Positions 52,673 through 61,134 of a DNA stretch of 64,000 bases are shown piece by piece. Under the pieces are notes generated by a model, which saw only the letters and a list, made by a program, of their open reading frames with translations, did not search any database and was not told the origin of the DNA. This stretch comes from Bin5 sp965261695 (GTDB lineage: Bacteria > Chloroflexota > Anaerolineae > Caldilineales > Caldilineaceae), in assembly GCA_965261695.1 (NCBI GenBank), contig OZ253474.1:3472001-3536000 (forward strand), read 5' to 3'. Position 1 is the stretch's first letter; every line of letters begins with the position of its first letter. Position numbers and translations under genes: made by a program.

Positions 52673-53485
52673 TCACCCGCGGGCCGGCTCGGCCATCTCC
52701 GCGCGCGCCTTGGCCGCCAGCGCCGGGAGGTGGCTCTCGTGTTCCATCACCTGCTTCAAGTGGCGCATCCGTGAAGGCGACGCGGTGCCGCGCATGATCT
52801 CAGAGTGCATCTGTTCCTTCCAGAAGCGGGCGCCGCCGGCAACGAACTTTTCCAACTCCTTAATCTCCTCCTGCGTGTGGCAGTAGGCGCAGCAATTGAT
52901 GGTGAACATGCGCCGGGCCGTACTGCCGCCAAACGAGGCGTGCATCAGATTGTGATTGAAGGCCACCACGTCACCCGGTTGCGTCTCCAAGGCCACATGC
53001 GGCACCATCTGCTGCGAAATCCCCCACAGATCGGGGGCCTCGCGCGCCTGCCGCGCCGACCAACTCTCCACGTCGACCCGATGGGAGCCGGGGATCACGC
53101 GCAGGCAGCCTGAATCAGAGGCCAGCGGATCGAGATAGAAGGCCACTTTCAGATATCTGCCGATCGAGTGGAAGCCGTCACTGTGCCAACGCGAATCGCC
53201 GGTGTAGAAGTTGCCGTCGCCGCCGAGGTAGTTGAAGTCCGCGCCCAGAATGCTGCTAATCAGCCCGTCTATGCTGAGGTGATCCAACAGTGTGCAAAGG
53301 CGCTCGCGCTGGTCGATGAAGGGCACGATGCAAGAGCGCTGTGACCCATCATACATCTGGCCGCTGGCGGCAAAAATGGTTTCGAATTCTTCGGTTATCC
53401 AGCTGACATCCTCCTTTACCAGGCCAGGAAAATGGAGAAAGCCGAAGGTTTCAAAAAACTGGAGTTGTTTAGAACTGAGCTTCAT
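52673..53485 (-). CDS. PhyH-family Fe(II)/2-oxoglutarate dioxygenase
   Basis: A 270-residue oxygenase closely related to that at 50649-51491. SRWHSDGFHSIGR gives the first His/Asp pair, VVAFNHNLMHASFGGSTARR the second His and the 2-oxoglutarate Arg, and GCLRVIPGSHRVDV the signature strand. ATG 53485 is preceded by GGGAG seven bases upstream. It is followed at once by the Gfo/Idh gene. The oxygenase-dehydrogenase pairing suggests hydroxylation followed by oxidation of a polyol- or sugar-like substrate, an inference from context only. Confidence 0.9.
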   Translation of the reverse strand: MKLSSKQLQFFETFGFLHFPGLVKEDVSWITEEFETIFAASGQMYDGSQRSCIVPFIDQRERLCTLLDHLSIDGLISSILGADFNYLGGDGNFYTGDSRWHSDGFHSIGRYLKVAFYLDPLASDSGCLRVIPGSHRVDVESWSARQAREAPDLWGISQQMVPHVALETQPGDVVAFNHNLMHASFGGSTARRMFTINCCAYCHTQEEIKELEKFVAGGARFWKEQMHSEIMRGTASPSRMRHLKQVMEHESHLPALAAKARAEMAEPARG

Positions 53486-53581
53486 TACTTGTCTCCCGTG
53501 CGGGCAATCGATATGCAATCGAATGAATTTGCCTATATCTATAGAGTAAGGATTCTGCGCGTGTCCGGAACGTTGGCCGGC

Positions 53582-54682
53582 TTAGGCCAGCGCTTTGTTC
53601 AGCGCCGGCATCAACTCGTTCGCGAACAGTTCAAGATTGCGCAGCCAACTCGCCTTGTCGTCCCAGTCGAAGCCCATCAGCACCAGGGTGCCGAACGGTC
53701 CGCACTCATCTATCAGCGCCAGCAGGCGTTCAAGTGCGTGGTCCACGTCACCGGCGATGATCTGTTCGGACAGCCAGAAATCCATATTGCAATCCGCATT
53801 CGACATGTCGGGGTCCCGTTTCAGAACGCCCCGGCCCAGGCTCCCATCCAGGACGCTGGCGATGTACTGGAAATTCTGGCCGACCGAATTCGTGCGCACC
53901 CGCTCGACGGCCTCCTGGGTCGTGTCGGCCAGGAAGATCGCGCGCGCCACTCTCCAGTCGGCTCTGTCCGGCTCCCGCCCTGCCTCACGGCTGCTGCGCG
54001 CGTAGGTCTCCCAATTGTCCGCCAGGATGTTGCCGGCCGCCAGAGCAGCCGAATACGGGCCAAATCCGTACTGCCCAGCCACTTTGAGGCTGTAGGAATT
54101 GCGCGCAATGCCCGGCATGAGGATGGGGGGATGGGGCTGTTGCAGGGGCTTGTGGATGAAGCCGATCTGGCTGACCTCGTTGACGTGCTTCTTGAGCGAG
54201 AACTGCCAGAACTTGCCGTCGTGCTCGTAGGGCGGGTCAGTTGACCACAGCTTCAGAATGACATCGATCGCTTCGACTGTCATCGCGCCGCCCTCCTTCG
54301 GATCCAGGCCGTAGAGTTCGTAATCGGTGATCACGGCGCTAGGACCGAAGCAAAGATTAAGCCGCCCCTTGGAGAGGTGGTCGAGAAAGGCGAGGCGGCT
54401 GGCCAGATAGGCGGGATGATGCAGGTTGGCGCAGATTGGCGCCGGGCCGAGGCGAATGCGCTCCGTCTCGCCCAGGATGCGGCCGATAAAGACCTCCGGC
54501 ACGACCACGGATTCGTACTTCATGGTGTGGTGCTCGCCTATCCAGAACTCATCGAAGCCGAGCGCTTCGGCCCGTACGGCCAACTCAACGTCTTCCTCGT
54601 AGCACTGTGCCAGCGGTTTGTCCGGCGGATGGAACGGCATAATGAATATGCCTGATTTAATCGGCTGTCCGTTGCTAGTCAT
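53582..54682 (-). CDS. Luciferase-like (LLM class) flavin-dependent monooxygenase
   Basis: A 366-residue member of the bacterial luciferase family. IKSGIFIMPFHPPD is the first strand; EALGFDEFWIGEHHTMKYES holds the conserved Glu-His-His; RIRLGPAPICANLHHPAYLA and FLDHLSKGRLNLCFG are the flavin-contacting blocks. These enzymes use reduced FMN and oxygen to cleave or hydroxylate substrates such as alkanesulfonates, nitrilotriacetate or long-chain alkanes. It lies on the same strand between two PhyH genes, 97 bases upstream of one and 69 bases downstream of the other, within a cluster rich in oxygenases. Confidence 0.9.
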   Translation of the reverse strand: MTSNGQPIKSGIFIMPFHPPDKPLAQCYEEDVELAVRAEALGFDEFWIGEHHTMKYESVVVPEVFIGRILGETERIRLGPAPICANLHHPAYLASRLAFLDHLSKGRLNLCFGPSAVITDYELYGLDPKEGGAMTVEAIDVILKLWSTDPPYEHDGKFWQFSLKKHVNEVSQIGFIHKPLQQPHPPILMPGIARNSYSLKVAGQYGFGPYSAALAAGNILADNWETYARSSREAGREPDRADWRVARAIFLADTTQEAVERVRTNSVGQNFQYIASVLDGSLGRGVLKRDPDMSNADCNMDFWLSEQIIAGDVDHALERLLALIDECGPFGTLVLMGFDWDDKASWLRNLELFANELMPALNKALA

Positions 54683-54750
54683 AGGGCTGCCCCTCCTGTC
54701 AGATGGCTGCGAATCGTTGCGTTCTCTTCAAATCATCGACTCCTGTCAAC

Positions 54751-55551
54751 TCAAGCTGTGGCGGTTGGCCGCTGCCTGGGTACGATCGGTTGTACGATTG
54801 CGCGGCGTTCCGGCGTCAGCCGCGCCAACAACTCGGCGGATGGCACGTAGCCGAAGCGATGGCCGAGAAGGTAGGGGACGTAGCGCAAGATGAACATGCG
54901 CCGTCGGCCGGGGTTCGTCCGCTGCGCGGAACCGTGGCAGAGCGCGTCATTGAACAGGAGCGCGTCACCGGCCTTCAAGTGGATTTCGACGGCGTCCTCG
55001 ATGATGTCGCCGGGCCCCTCCGTGATCCCGCCGCGCTCCTTCTGCATGGGATGCGGAAAGTCCGACTTGTGGCTGCCGGGCACGATGACCGTGGCGCTGT
55101 CCCCCGCGCCCACGTCGTTCAGGGGCACCATCAGCGTCAACATGCTGCACACCCACTGACCGCGACTGCGACCGTTGCGCTGGTGATGGTCGATGTTGTG
55201 ACCGCCCGAATGAACGCCGATATAGCCGCCCGCGCCGCGCATGTTAAGGAGCGCCTCATGGAGGTAGGGCCGGGTCGAAGGGCCAAGATAATGACGCACA
55301 AGATCGATCCAGGCCGGATGATCGATCAGCCGCTCGAAAAACTTCCCCTCTTCGATGATGTCCTGCAGATTCGTTCCATCCACGCCGCCATAGGTGTGGA
55401 CGTAGATATTACCGTACCACTGGTCCTGTTCCAGCGGCGGCAAGGCGTCGATCCAGGCGTTGACCGCGCGCATGTGGTCGGCGTCAAGCGCCTGCGGGAT
55501 CACCGTGTAGCCGCGCAAATCAAACAGATATTCTTCCCGCTCCGAGGGCAT
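54751..55551 (-). CDS. PhyH-family Fe(II)/2-oxoglutarate dioxygenase
   Basis: A 266-residue oxygenase of a different PhyH subgroup from the two above. YIGVHSGGHNIDHH is the first metal-binding region. TVIVPGSHKSDFPHP is the signature strand. LLFNDALCHGSAQRTNPGRR gives the second His and the 2-oxoglutarate Arg. It resembles the partial gene at the window start. ATG 55551 has GGAGG five bases upstream. It follows the frameshifted glycosidase-like gene by about 140 bases on the same strand. Confidence 0.9.
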   Translation of the reverse strand: MPSEREEYLFDLRGYTVIPQALDADHMRAVNAWIDALPPLEQDQWYGNIYVHTYGGVDGTNLQDIIEEGKFFERLIDHPAWIDLVRHYLGPSTRPYLHEALLNMRGAGGYIGVHSGGHNIDHHQRNGRSRGQWVCSMLTLMVPLNDVGAGDSATVIVPGSHKSDFPHPMQKERGGITEGPGDIIEDAVEIHLKAGDALLFNDALCHGSAQRTNPGRRRMFILRYVPYLLGHRFGYVPSAELLARLTPERRAIVQPIVPRQRPTATA

Positions 55552-55693
55552 AGCTCCCTCCTTTTCATTTACGGAATCAGCGTGCGCTTGTCTTTGTGAA
55601 CATGTTCTGGGCGACTGTCCGCTACAAAAGGACCCATCTGCCGGATCATTCGTTCCCTGTGGCGATAACCCCGCGCGGCCTCCCCTGCACCGA

Positions 55694-57158
55694 TTATGCC
55701 TCCACCGCATTGATGTGGAAACTGTAGAGCTGCGCCGTATCCAGGTGAAGGCGCAGCCGCAGGGGCCGGCCTGTTGGCAGCCGTTCGTGATTTTGCCAGC
55801 GAACGGCATGGCGCACGCTGTCAGAATGAAGTGCCGTGCAGTCCTGGAGTGAAAAACCGGGAATTGTTTCTCCGTCTGCCGAAAGAAGCTCGATCGCCAG
55901 GCTGCCCTGCGAGGCATCTGCATTGACCACGAGTTGGCCTGCCGGCAGGTTGAGCGGAACGGTTTCGACGGTCCCGCCGAAATGGCCCGGCGTCCAGCGA
56001 GACGAAGCCGTCCAGCCTCCATGCGGCGCGCGCGATCGTGGCCGTCTTCGGTGGCATTGGGCCGCCGTGCAAGGTGTTGATGGCGGTGTAGTAGTGCAAG
56101 ACCTCATCGCCGTGGACGACGGGCCGGTCGGCTGAACAGAGGATGCAGCCGGCGTCGAAGCTGCCCGGCGCGCCGCGTGGGATGATGGGCGTGCGATCGA
56201 CGAAGCGTTCCCACGTGCGCCCGTCGCGGCTATGCGCCAACTGCGCCTCGATCGGCCCGTCCCAGGGGCTTTGCTCGGCGCCCACCTCCTGGCCCCTGAC
56301 ATCGCGCACGACGTTGAACACAGGCAGAAACCCGAGATACTGGCGGCCGTAGACGAAGCCCGACATACCGTAAAACTCGCCCCTCTGTTCGGGGTCCTGG
56401 ATCCAGGCATCGTCCTGTTCGTCGCTAACGATGATCAGTTCCGGGTCGGACCAATCCAGGAAGTTGCGGCTGGTGGATACGGCGATCAGACGGCGCATGT
56501 GCCCGCCCACATCGCCCCAGCGCCGGTGGAAGGCAAGGTACTCGCCCCTGTGGTGGTCGTGCGCCACCGTGATCGCCTCCAGCGTTTCGTCCGAGTTCAT
56601 CAGAACAGGGTTCACATCATAATCGTTCCAGACCAGGCCGTCGGCGGAGTGGGCGACCCAGTAGCCGAACTGCGCGCGGCTCCAGTCCCAGCCGGCCATC
56701 TTGTAGCGCTCCGAAGGGTCGGCCGCTTCATCAACGATGACGGTGGGGCTGTGTTTGTCGAAGATAAGGATGTTGTTGTCGCGCGAGCCGTCGAACTCAT
56801 GCAGGCCCAGGTCCGGCTTCTCCCAGTGGATGCCGTCCGCGGAGGTGGCGTAGAGGATCATGTCCCCCTGCCGCTCACGCAGGCCCGGCGCGCGATGCTG
56901 CTCGCCGCGTCCAAGGCGTGTCAGATACCACATGCGGAACTGCTGCGCGTGCGCGTCGTAATGCACCGTGCCGTAGATGTAGACCCGTTTCCCTTCCCCC
57001 GCTCGATCCGGCAAGAGCACGGGCTGCTCCAGCTTCTTACCTGGATGGAGCGTGCGTACGACGCCGCGCTTGGCGCTGACAATGGCGTCATCAACGAAGA
57101 GCTGTGTCTCCGCACCGATGGAAGGCGCCATTTCCGATTCCGCAGCCTGATTGGCCAT
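55694..57158 (-). CDS. Beta-propeller glycosidase-like protein (GH32/43-like), frameshifted
   Basis: The frame from 57158 encodes a propeller with ETQLFVDDAIVSAKRG at the start, a YATSADGIHWEKPDLGL blade motif repeated as AHSADGLVWNDYD and AHSRDGRTWERFV, and WRLDGFVSLDAG at the end of the catalytic part. There it runs out of frame to a stop at 55821. In the next frame GTVETVPLNLPAGQLVVNA, IPGFSLQDCTALHSDSVRH and LDTAQLYSFHINAVE continue the family's C-terminal beta domain to 55694. Removing one G near 55986-55988 joins them. It may be a recent frameshift or a sequence error. Likely an exported or intracellular sugar-processing enzyme; the substrate is unknown. Confidence 0.75.
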
Positions 57159-57186
57159 GTGGTTGCCTCCTAGTCAGTGAACCCGC

Positions 57187-58617
57187 CTATTGATTCTGTT
57201 CGACAAACTGAAAGGAATAGAGCTTACAACCGTTCATCAGGAAGCGCAAGCGCACAACGCGACCCGCCAGTTCGCCCACGTGCGGGCTGCCTTCCCAAGT
57301 GGCGATATGACTTACCGAGTTGCCGTTCAGTTCGTCAGCCTGGCCAGCGCTATAGCCTGCAAGCGGTTCGCCGCCCTCATACGGCGCATCGGCCGAGATG
57401 AAGCCGTCCAATCGCAGCCGGGCGCGGAAGTAGGCCCCTCGCTTGAGCGCGACCTTGTCGCTGATGCCGTAGCGGAAGCCGCCGTAGTAGAGCCACAGTT
57501 CATCCCCGACCGGCACCGGCTGCGTAAATGCGTAGATCATTTTGGAATCAGCGGCACCCGGCGGCCCCAGGCGCAGAAAGGGGCTGCGTCCGCCCGCCCG
57601 TTGCCAGTTGATCCCGTCGCGGCTGGTGGCCAACTGCACATCGACCGTGTCCGGGAAGCCGCCCATCTTCTCCTGGTCCCGTCCCGCGGCCGGAAACGGG
57701 TTGGCGGACCAGTGCCACCATACCTCGGGCAGCGCGAGATAGGCATCTGCGCTCCCAGGATACTTGAAGACGCAGTTGCCGTGAAAGTCCATGATCTGGC
57801 GGCTGTGACGATTTCGCTTCACCGGCAGCGCCAGGTCGACCTCATCCGCGGCCAGCACGAGTCCCGTATCCTGCCAATGTTCAAAGTCCGACGACACCAG
57901 CCGCCGCACCGCCCGGTAGCGGTCGCCGCGGCTGTCGGCGATCCATAGGCGGGAGTAACCCACGTAACGCTCGATTCGTTCGTCCCAGAACGCCACGTTG
58001 AGGCAGTCGCAATGGCCCGGGATCGGGTTGCTCTCGCAGGCCGTCCAGCGCAGTCCGTCGGCGGAATAGAAGCCGGACAGGCCGGACTTGCCCTCCGCGG
58101 CGACCTTGATTTCGCTCCAGAGCTTGTACTGCTGCTGCGGGGACGCGGTCGGGTCCATGAAGACGGTGCCGGCGTTCCAGCCGGCTTGGCGCACCGGGTC
58201 GTGCACGGCCGGGCCGAGGATGTTGTTGTCGCCGCTGCCGCGGTAGTCGACCAGGCCGAGATTGGGGCGCCGCCAGTGGATGCCGTCGCTGGATTCGGCG
58301 TAGCAGAGGCGGCCGCGCGTGTGCTGCCAGAAGAGCGCTGCGTCCGCGGCCGCGCCGCTCGCCGGCAGGTCCACGCCCGCGGGCGGGTCCCATTCGTAGG
58401 CCAGATACCAGAGGCGGAAGGTATCGCCCTCGCGCAACACGGTTGCGTAGGGATGGATGCGATACTCCCACGGCGCTTCCGGCAGCAGGACCGGCTCGTG
58501 GTCCTGGTAGGGGGCGTTCATGGTGAGGCGAACGTTCTTCATGGCGGCGACCGGCGCTTCGTCGATGAAGAGCTCCTTGTGGCCGCCGATGTCGCGTACT
58601 TTCTTTGTCTGGTCCAT
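57187..58617 (-). CDS. Beta-propeller glycosidase-like protein (GH32/43-like)
   Basis: A 476-residue paralogue of the preceding gene. GGHKELFIDEAPVAAMKNVR is its start, AESSDGIHWRRPNLGLVDY the blade motif, FYSADGLRWTACESNP and ATSRDGINWQRAGGR further blades, and RLRLDGFISADAPYEGG the end of the catalytic part. The C-terminal beta domain ends RVVRLRFLMNGCKLYSFQF but is shorter than in its neighbours, lacking most of the central strands. No signal peptide is seen. Its first ~36 codons are duplicated at 59743-59850. It ends 28 bases before the next gene's start, so the two are in one operon. Confidence 0.8.
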   Translation of the reverse strand: MDQTKKVRDIGGHKELFIDEAPVAAMKNVRLTMNAPYQDHEPVLLPEAPWEYRIHPYATVLREGDTFRLWYLAYEWDPPAGVDLPASGAAADAALFWQHTRGRLCYAESSDGIHWRRPNLGLVDYRGSGDNNILGPAVHDPVRQAGWNAGTVFMDPTASPQQQYKLWSEIKVAAEGKSGLSGFYSADGLRWTACESNPIPGHCDCLNVAFWDERIERYVGYSRLWIADSRGDRYRAVRRLVSSDFEHWQDTGLVLAADEVDLALPVKRNRHSRQIMDFHGNCVFKYPGSADAYLALPEVWWHWSANPFPAAGRDQEKMGGFPDTVDVQLATSRDGINWQRAGGRSPFLRLGPPGAADSKMIYAFTQPVPVGDELWLYYGGFRYGISDKVALKRGAYFRARLRLDGFISADAPYEGGEPLAGYSAGQADELNGNSVSHIATWEGSPHVGELAGRVVRLRFLMNGCKLYSFQFVEQNQ

Positions 58618-58720
58618 TTTGCATTCAGTGGTTGGTGTTCAGTGGCTGGTGGATGCTTACTGGCCCGGGTGTTAGGTTACCACGTTGGCAGTTGCGTTTG
58701 CGGCAAGCGCCTTGTCTCGC

Positions 58721-59380
58721 CAGGGCATACGCATCTAATGTGCGTCGAGATCGGGAACCGGCTTTTTGCTGAGTTGGGTATGGCGCATTCCAGATTGCGT
58801 AAGGGCAGGCGAGACGGCCCCGGTTCAGTTGCTATATTCGCCCGAAAAGTCTCTGTTTCAAATGGGATTCAGATCAGAAGCTTTTTTTGGGGCGGTTGGA
58901 TGGGTTAATCAGGCAGGAGCGCTCGCAGGAGAGATTTGGTGAGATTGGGCAAGAAAGTTCTCGGTGGATCACGGGAGACGGGAGGCTGGGCGAAGGCCGC
59001 CGGCGTCGGCGCGGCGGGCGGCGCACTGGCGCAGCGTGTCGCAAAGCGCGGCATGAATTCATGTGATGCCCTGCTCTGTATCCTGTCGATATCCTGTCGG
59101 GGCGGGCGGAGGGTATCAAAGTGGCGCGAAGTGGCGCGAATTGCCGCGTGAATTCGTGTGCTGCTTTGCTCTTTCTGCAAAAACTTTTGCGGATTGGCGC
59201 AGCGTGTTGCGCCGGCTGCGGCGGCGTTATGGTTTTGCAACCAAGTATGTTCTGCAAGATAGTATCCGTTTGTTAAGGTACAGAGATGGTTTGCGGTCGC
59301 GTTGGACTTTCAGCTATGGATACAGCCTATACGATTGTTCAGGCTCTTGCAAGGATCCAGGGCACAGGGCATTCGCATCT
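58721..59380 (-). repeat. 660-bp dispersed repeat, copy B (inverted relative to copy A)
   Basis: It is bounded by CAGGGCATACGCATCTAAT (58721-58739) and CAGGGCATTCGCATCT (59365-59380), the reverse complement of the copy A boundary words and in direct orientation to each other. The interior matches 32549-33209 closely when reversed, with a length difference of one base. On its right it abuts, and its end word overlaps, the 3' end of an ISAs1-type transposase remnant. With the flanking 58618-58720 it fills the gene-free stretch between the glycosidase-like gene and the transposase piece. Confidence 0.85.
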
Positions 59381-59742
59381 TTTTGGGAAAGAGCGTTGTG
59401 GAGATAGTCAGTTTTCGATCCGGCTCGTTTAGGTTTGGCAGCAACGCCAACTGCGGCGCCTTTCTCGTTACGCAGGAGGTCGGGGGCCAAGCGGCGCAAG
59501 ATTGCCATGTTGTGCTGCGCGTTGCCTTGGCGAATGCGGCTGTCGTGCGCGCGAAAGGCGACATTGAGGGCCCAGTGGACCGAGTTTTCGATGCTCCAGT
59601 GGGCGGGCGTGGCAGCCAGAAGCAGTTTGGCATCGGGCGGCAAGCTGGAGATGAAATATCGAGTTTCAAGCGAGGTACGGTCTGGGAGCTGCCGTTTCGC
59701 TGCGACCATGACCAGGCTTTGGCGTTGCGACCATTCATGGTT
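59314..59742 (-). mobile_element. ISAs1-family transposase, C-terminal remnant
   Basis: The minus-strand frame contains RQSLVMVAAKRQL, SLETRYFISSLPPDAKLLL, AHWSIENSVHWALNVAF and RIRQGNAQHNMAILRRLA. These are the last third of ISAs1-family DDE transposases (including the Glu region in HWSIENSVHW). The N-terminal two thirds, with the first catalytic Asp residues, are missing, so it is inactive. The frame opens inside a fragment of an unrelated gene (59743-59850) and ends in the boundary word of repeat copy B. Confidence 0.85.
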
Positions 59743-59850
59743 GGGGGCGTTCATCGTCAGCCGGACGTTTTTCATGGCGGCGATCGGCGCTTCGTCAATG
59801 AAGAGTTCCTTATGGCCGCCGATGTCGCGTACTTGCCCTGTCTGGTCCAT
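59743..59850 (-). pseudogene. Duplicated 5' fragment of a glycosidase-like gene
   Basis: About 36 codons (MDQTGQVRDIGGHKELF onward to LTMNAP) nearly identical to the beginning of the gene at 57187-58617. It then passes without a stop into the ISAs1 transposase remnant. It is a broken paralogue start left by insertion or recombination. The DNA match over about 110 bases is high but not perfect. Confidence 0.8.
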
Positions 59851-59904
59851 TATGGCGTCTCTTGTCATGATGCCGCGCTGCTGTTTGTCCGTCCCAATTA
59901 GCAA

Positions 59905-61134
59905 TCAAGCAGCCTTTTCGTGTTGAAGCCAACAAGCCTCATCCCGCAATTCCTCAATCTTACATCCGATCCCTTTTACGCGTTTGAGAATCGCTTTGAG
60001 TGGCTCGGACAGGTCGATTTCAGCAACTTCCAGCCACTTGTCGGAGTACCGAATCTTGTAGGAGGCTAAACTGGCTTCCCCTTTCGCATAGATTAGCAAA
60101 CCGCCGGGCAGATCGAGGGCAGTTGTGTAGGCTAGGAGCTGGTATAGGTCGGCATTGGGTACGGATTTCCCGGTAATGTTCTTGTATTTTGCATCCCCCA
60201 CGAACTTGCAGAGCCCGTCTTCCCACCATGAAAGGTCAGGCTGGAGCGACACCTTTCCCGTCTCGTCAAGTGTTATTCGATCCAGGCCTTTGTCGGCGCG
60301 CAGCGTTCGCTCAGAGACGCCAAGCGATTCTCGCAGCGCCCGCGTGACGAACTCCTGGAACAGCACGTTCATATCGATCAGGAAGCCGGAGGCGCGCACG
60401 TCGCCGCGGAAGGACTCGAACTCGCTGTGCAGCAGGATAAGCCGCGCCAGCCCGATCACATGTCGGTAGTGCTCGTTGAGGCGGTCGAAGCGGACCTCTG
60501 GCACGCGGCGCCGGCGGAACTCCAGCAGCGACACGTTTTCGAGGATCGCGGCGATCCAGCCCAGCCCCCGCCGCGCATTCGGCGAGCGCAGGGTCATGCG
60601 GCCAAGCCGGGCCGCGGCCGCCTTCACCAGCCGGTTGGCGAGGATGTCCTCGGTGAACTCGTCGAAGCGCAGTTCGACCGGCAGCGGGATGCCGTAGCGC
60701 CGCCGGATCTGCTCATCAAAGCGGATGCGTCCGCGCACCGTGTGCAGGGCGTCTTCTTCTATCAAGTAGCCGCGTAGAAGCCCCCGTCCGAAGGCTCGAC
60801 GGGCGGCCGCGATCAGACTCAATGCCAGTATGTCGGGCAGTGTCTCGGCCTCCTGGAAGTCGAACAGCTTGTCTTGTGGCTTGTACACGTCCAAAGCGTA
60901 ACAGGCCAGTGATAGCAACTGCGGGATGCCGATTTTTGGCTCAATGAGTACCGACAAATCGCCTATTTCGAGCGCGCCGACGGTCGAGCCGGGCCGCAAG
61001 TGGTATCTCCTTCTTTTGCCCGTGGCTGGTTCCATCGAGACTGACGGCAAACAAGCTCGCAACACATCTCTCTCTTTAACAGAAAGCCTATATGATTTGC
61101 TCGTCTCATGTTCCTTAAGGTTGATTTTGCGCAT
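59905..61134 (-). CDS. mcrC: McrC nuclease subunit of a McrBC restriction system
   Basis: A 409-residue McrC. The N-terminal half has the family's beta-rich adaptor (VGALEIGDLSVLIEPKIG, then LLRGYLIEEDALHTVRGRI). The C-terminal PD-(D/E)xK nuclease core is visible as SLQPDLSWWEDG followed by FVGDAKYKNI, giving Asp, Asp and Lys. LYQLLAYTTALDLPGGLLIY is the next conserved helix-strand. With McrB it forms a GTP-dependent nuclease that cuts modified DNA. Its start overlaps the end of mcrB by 20 bases. It ends 54 bases upstream of an IS-derived scar. Confidence 0.93.
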   Translation of the reverse strand: MRKINLKEHETSKSYRLSVKERDVLRACLPSVSMEPATGKRRRYHLRPGSTVGALEIGDLSVLIEPKIGIPQLLSLACYALDVYKPQDKLFDFQEAETLPDILALSLIAAARRAFGRGLLRGYLIEEDALHTVRGRIRFDEQIRRRYGIPLPVELRFDEFTEDILANRLVKAAAARLGRMTLRSPNARRGLGWIAAILENVSLLEFRRRRVPEVRFDRLNEHYRHVIGLARLILLHSEFESFRGDVRASGFLIDMNVLFQEFVTRALRESLGVSERTLRADKGLDRITLDETGKVSLQPDLSWWEDGLCKFVGDAKYKNITGKSVPNADLYQLLAYTTALDLPGGLLIYAKGEASLASYKIRYSDKWLEVAEIDLSEPLKAILKRVKGIGCKIEELRDEACWLQHEKAA

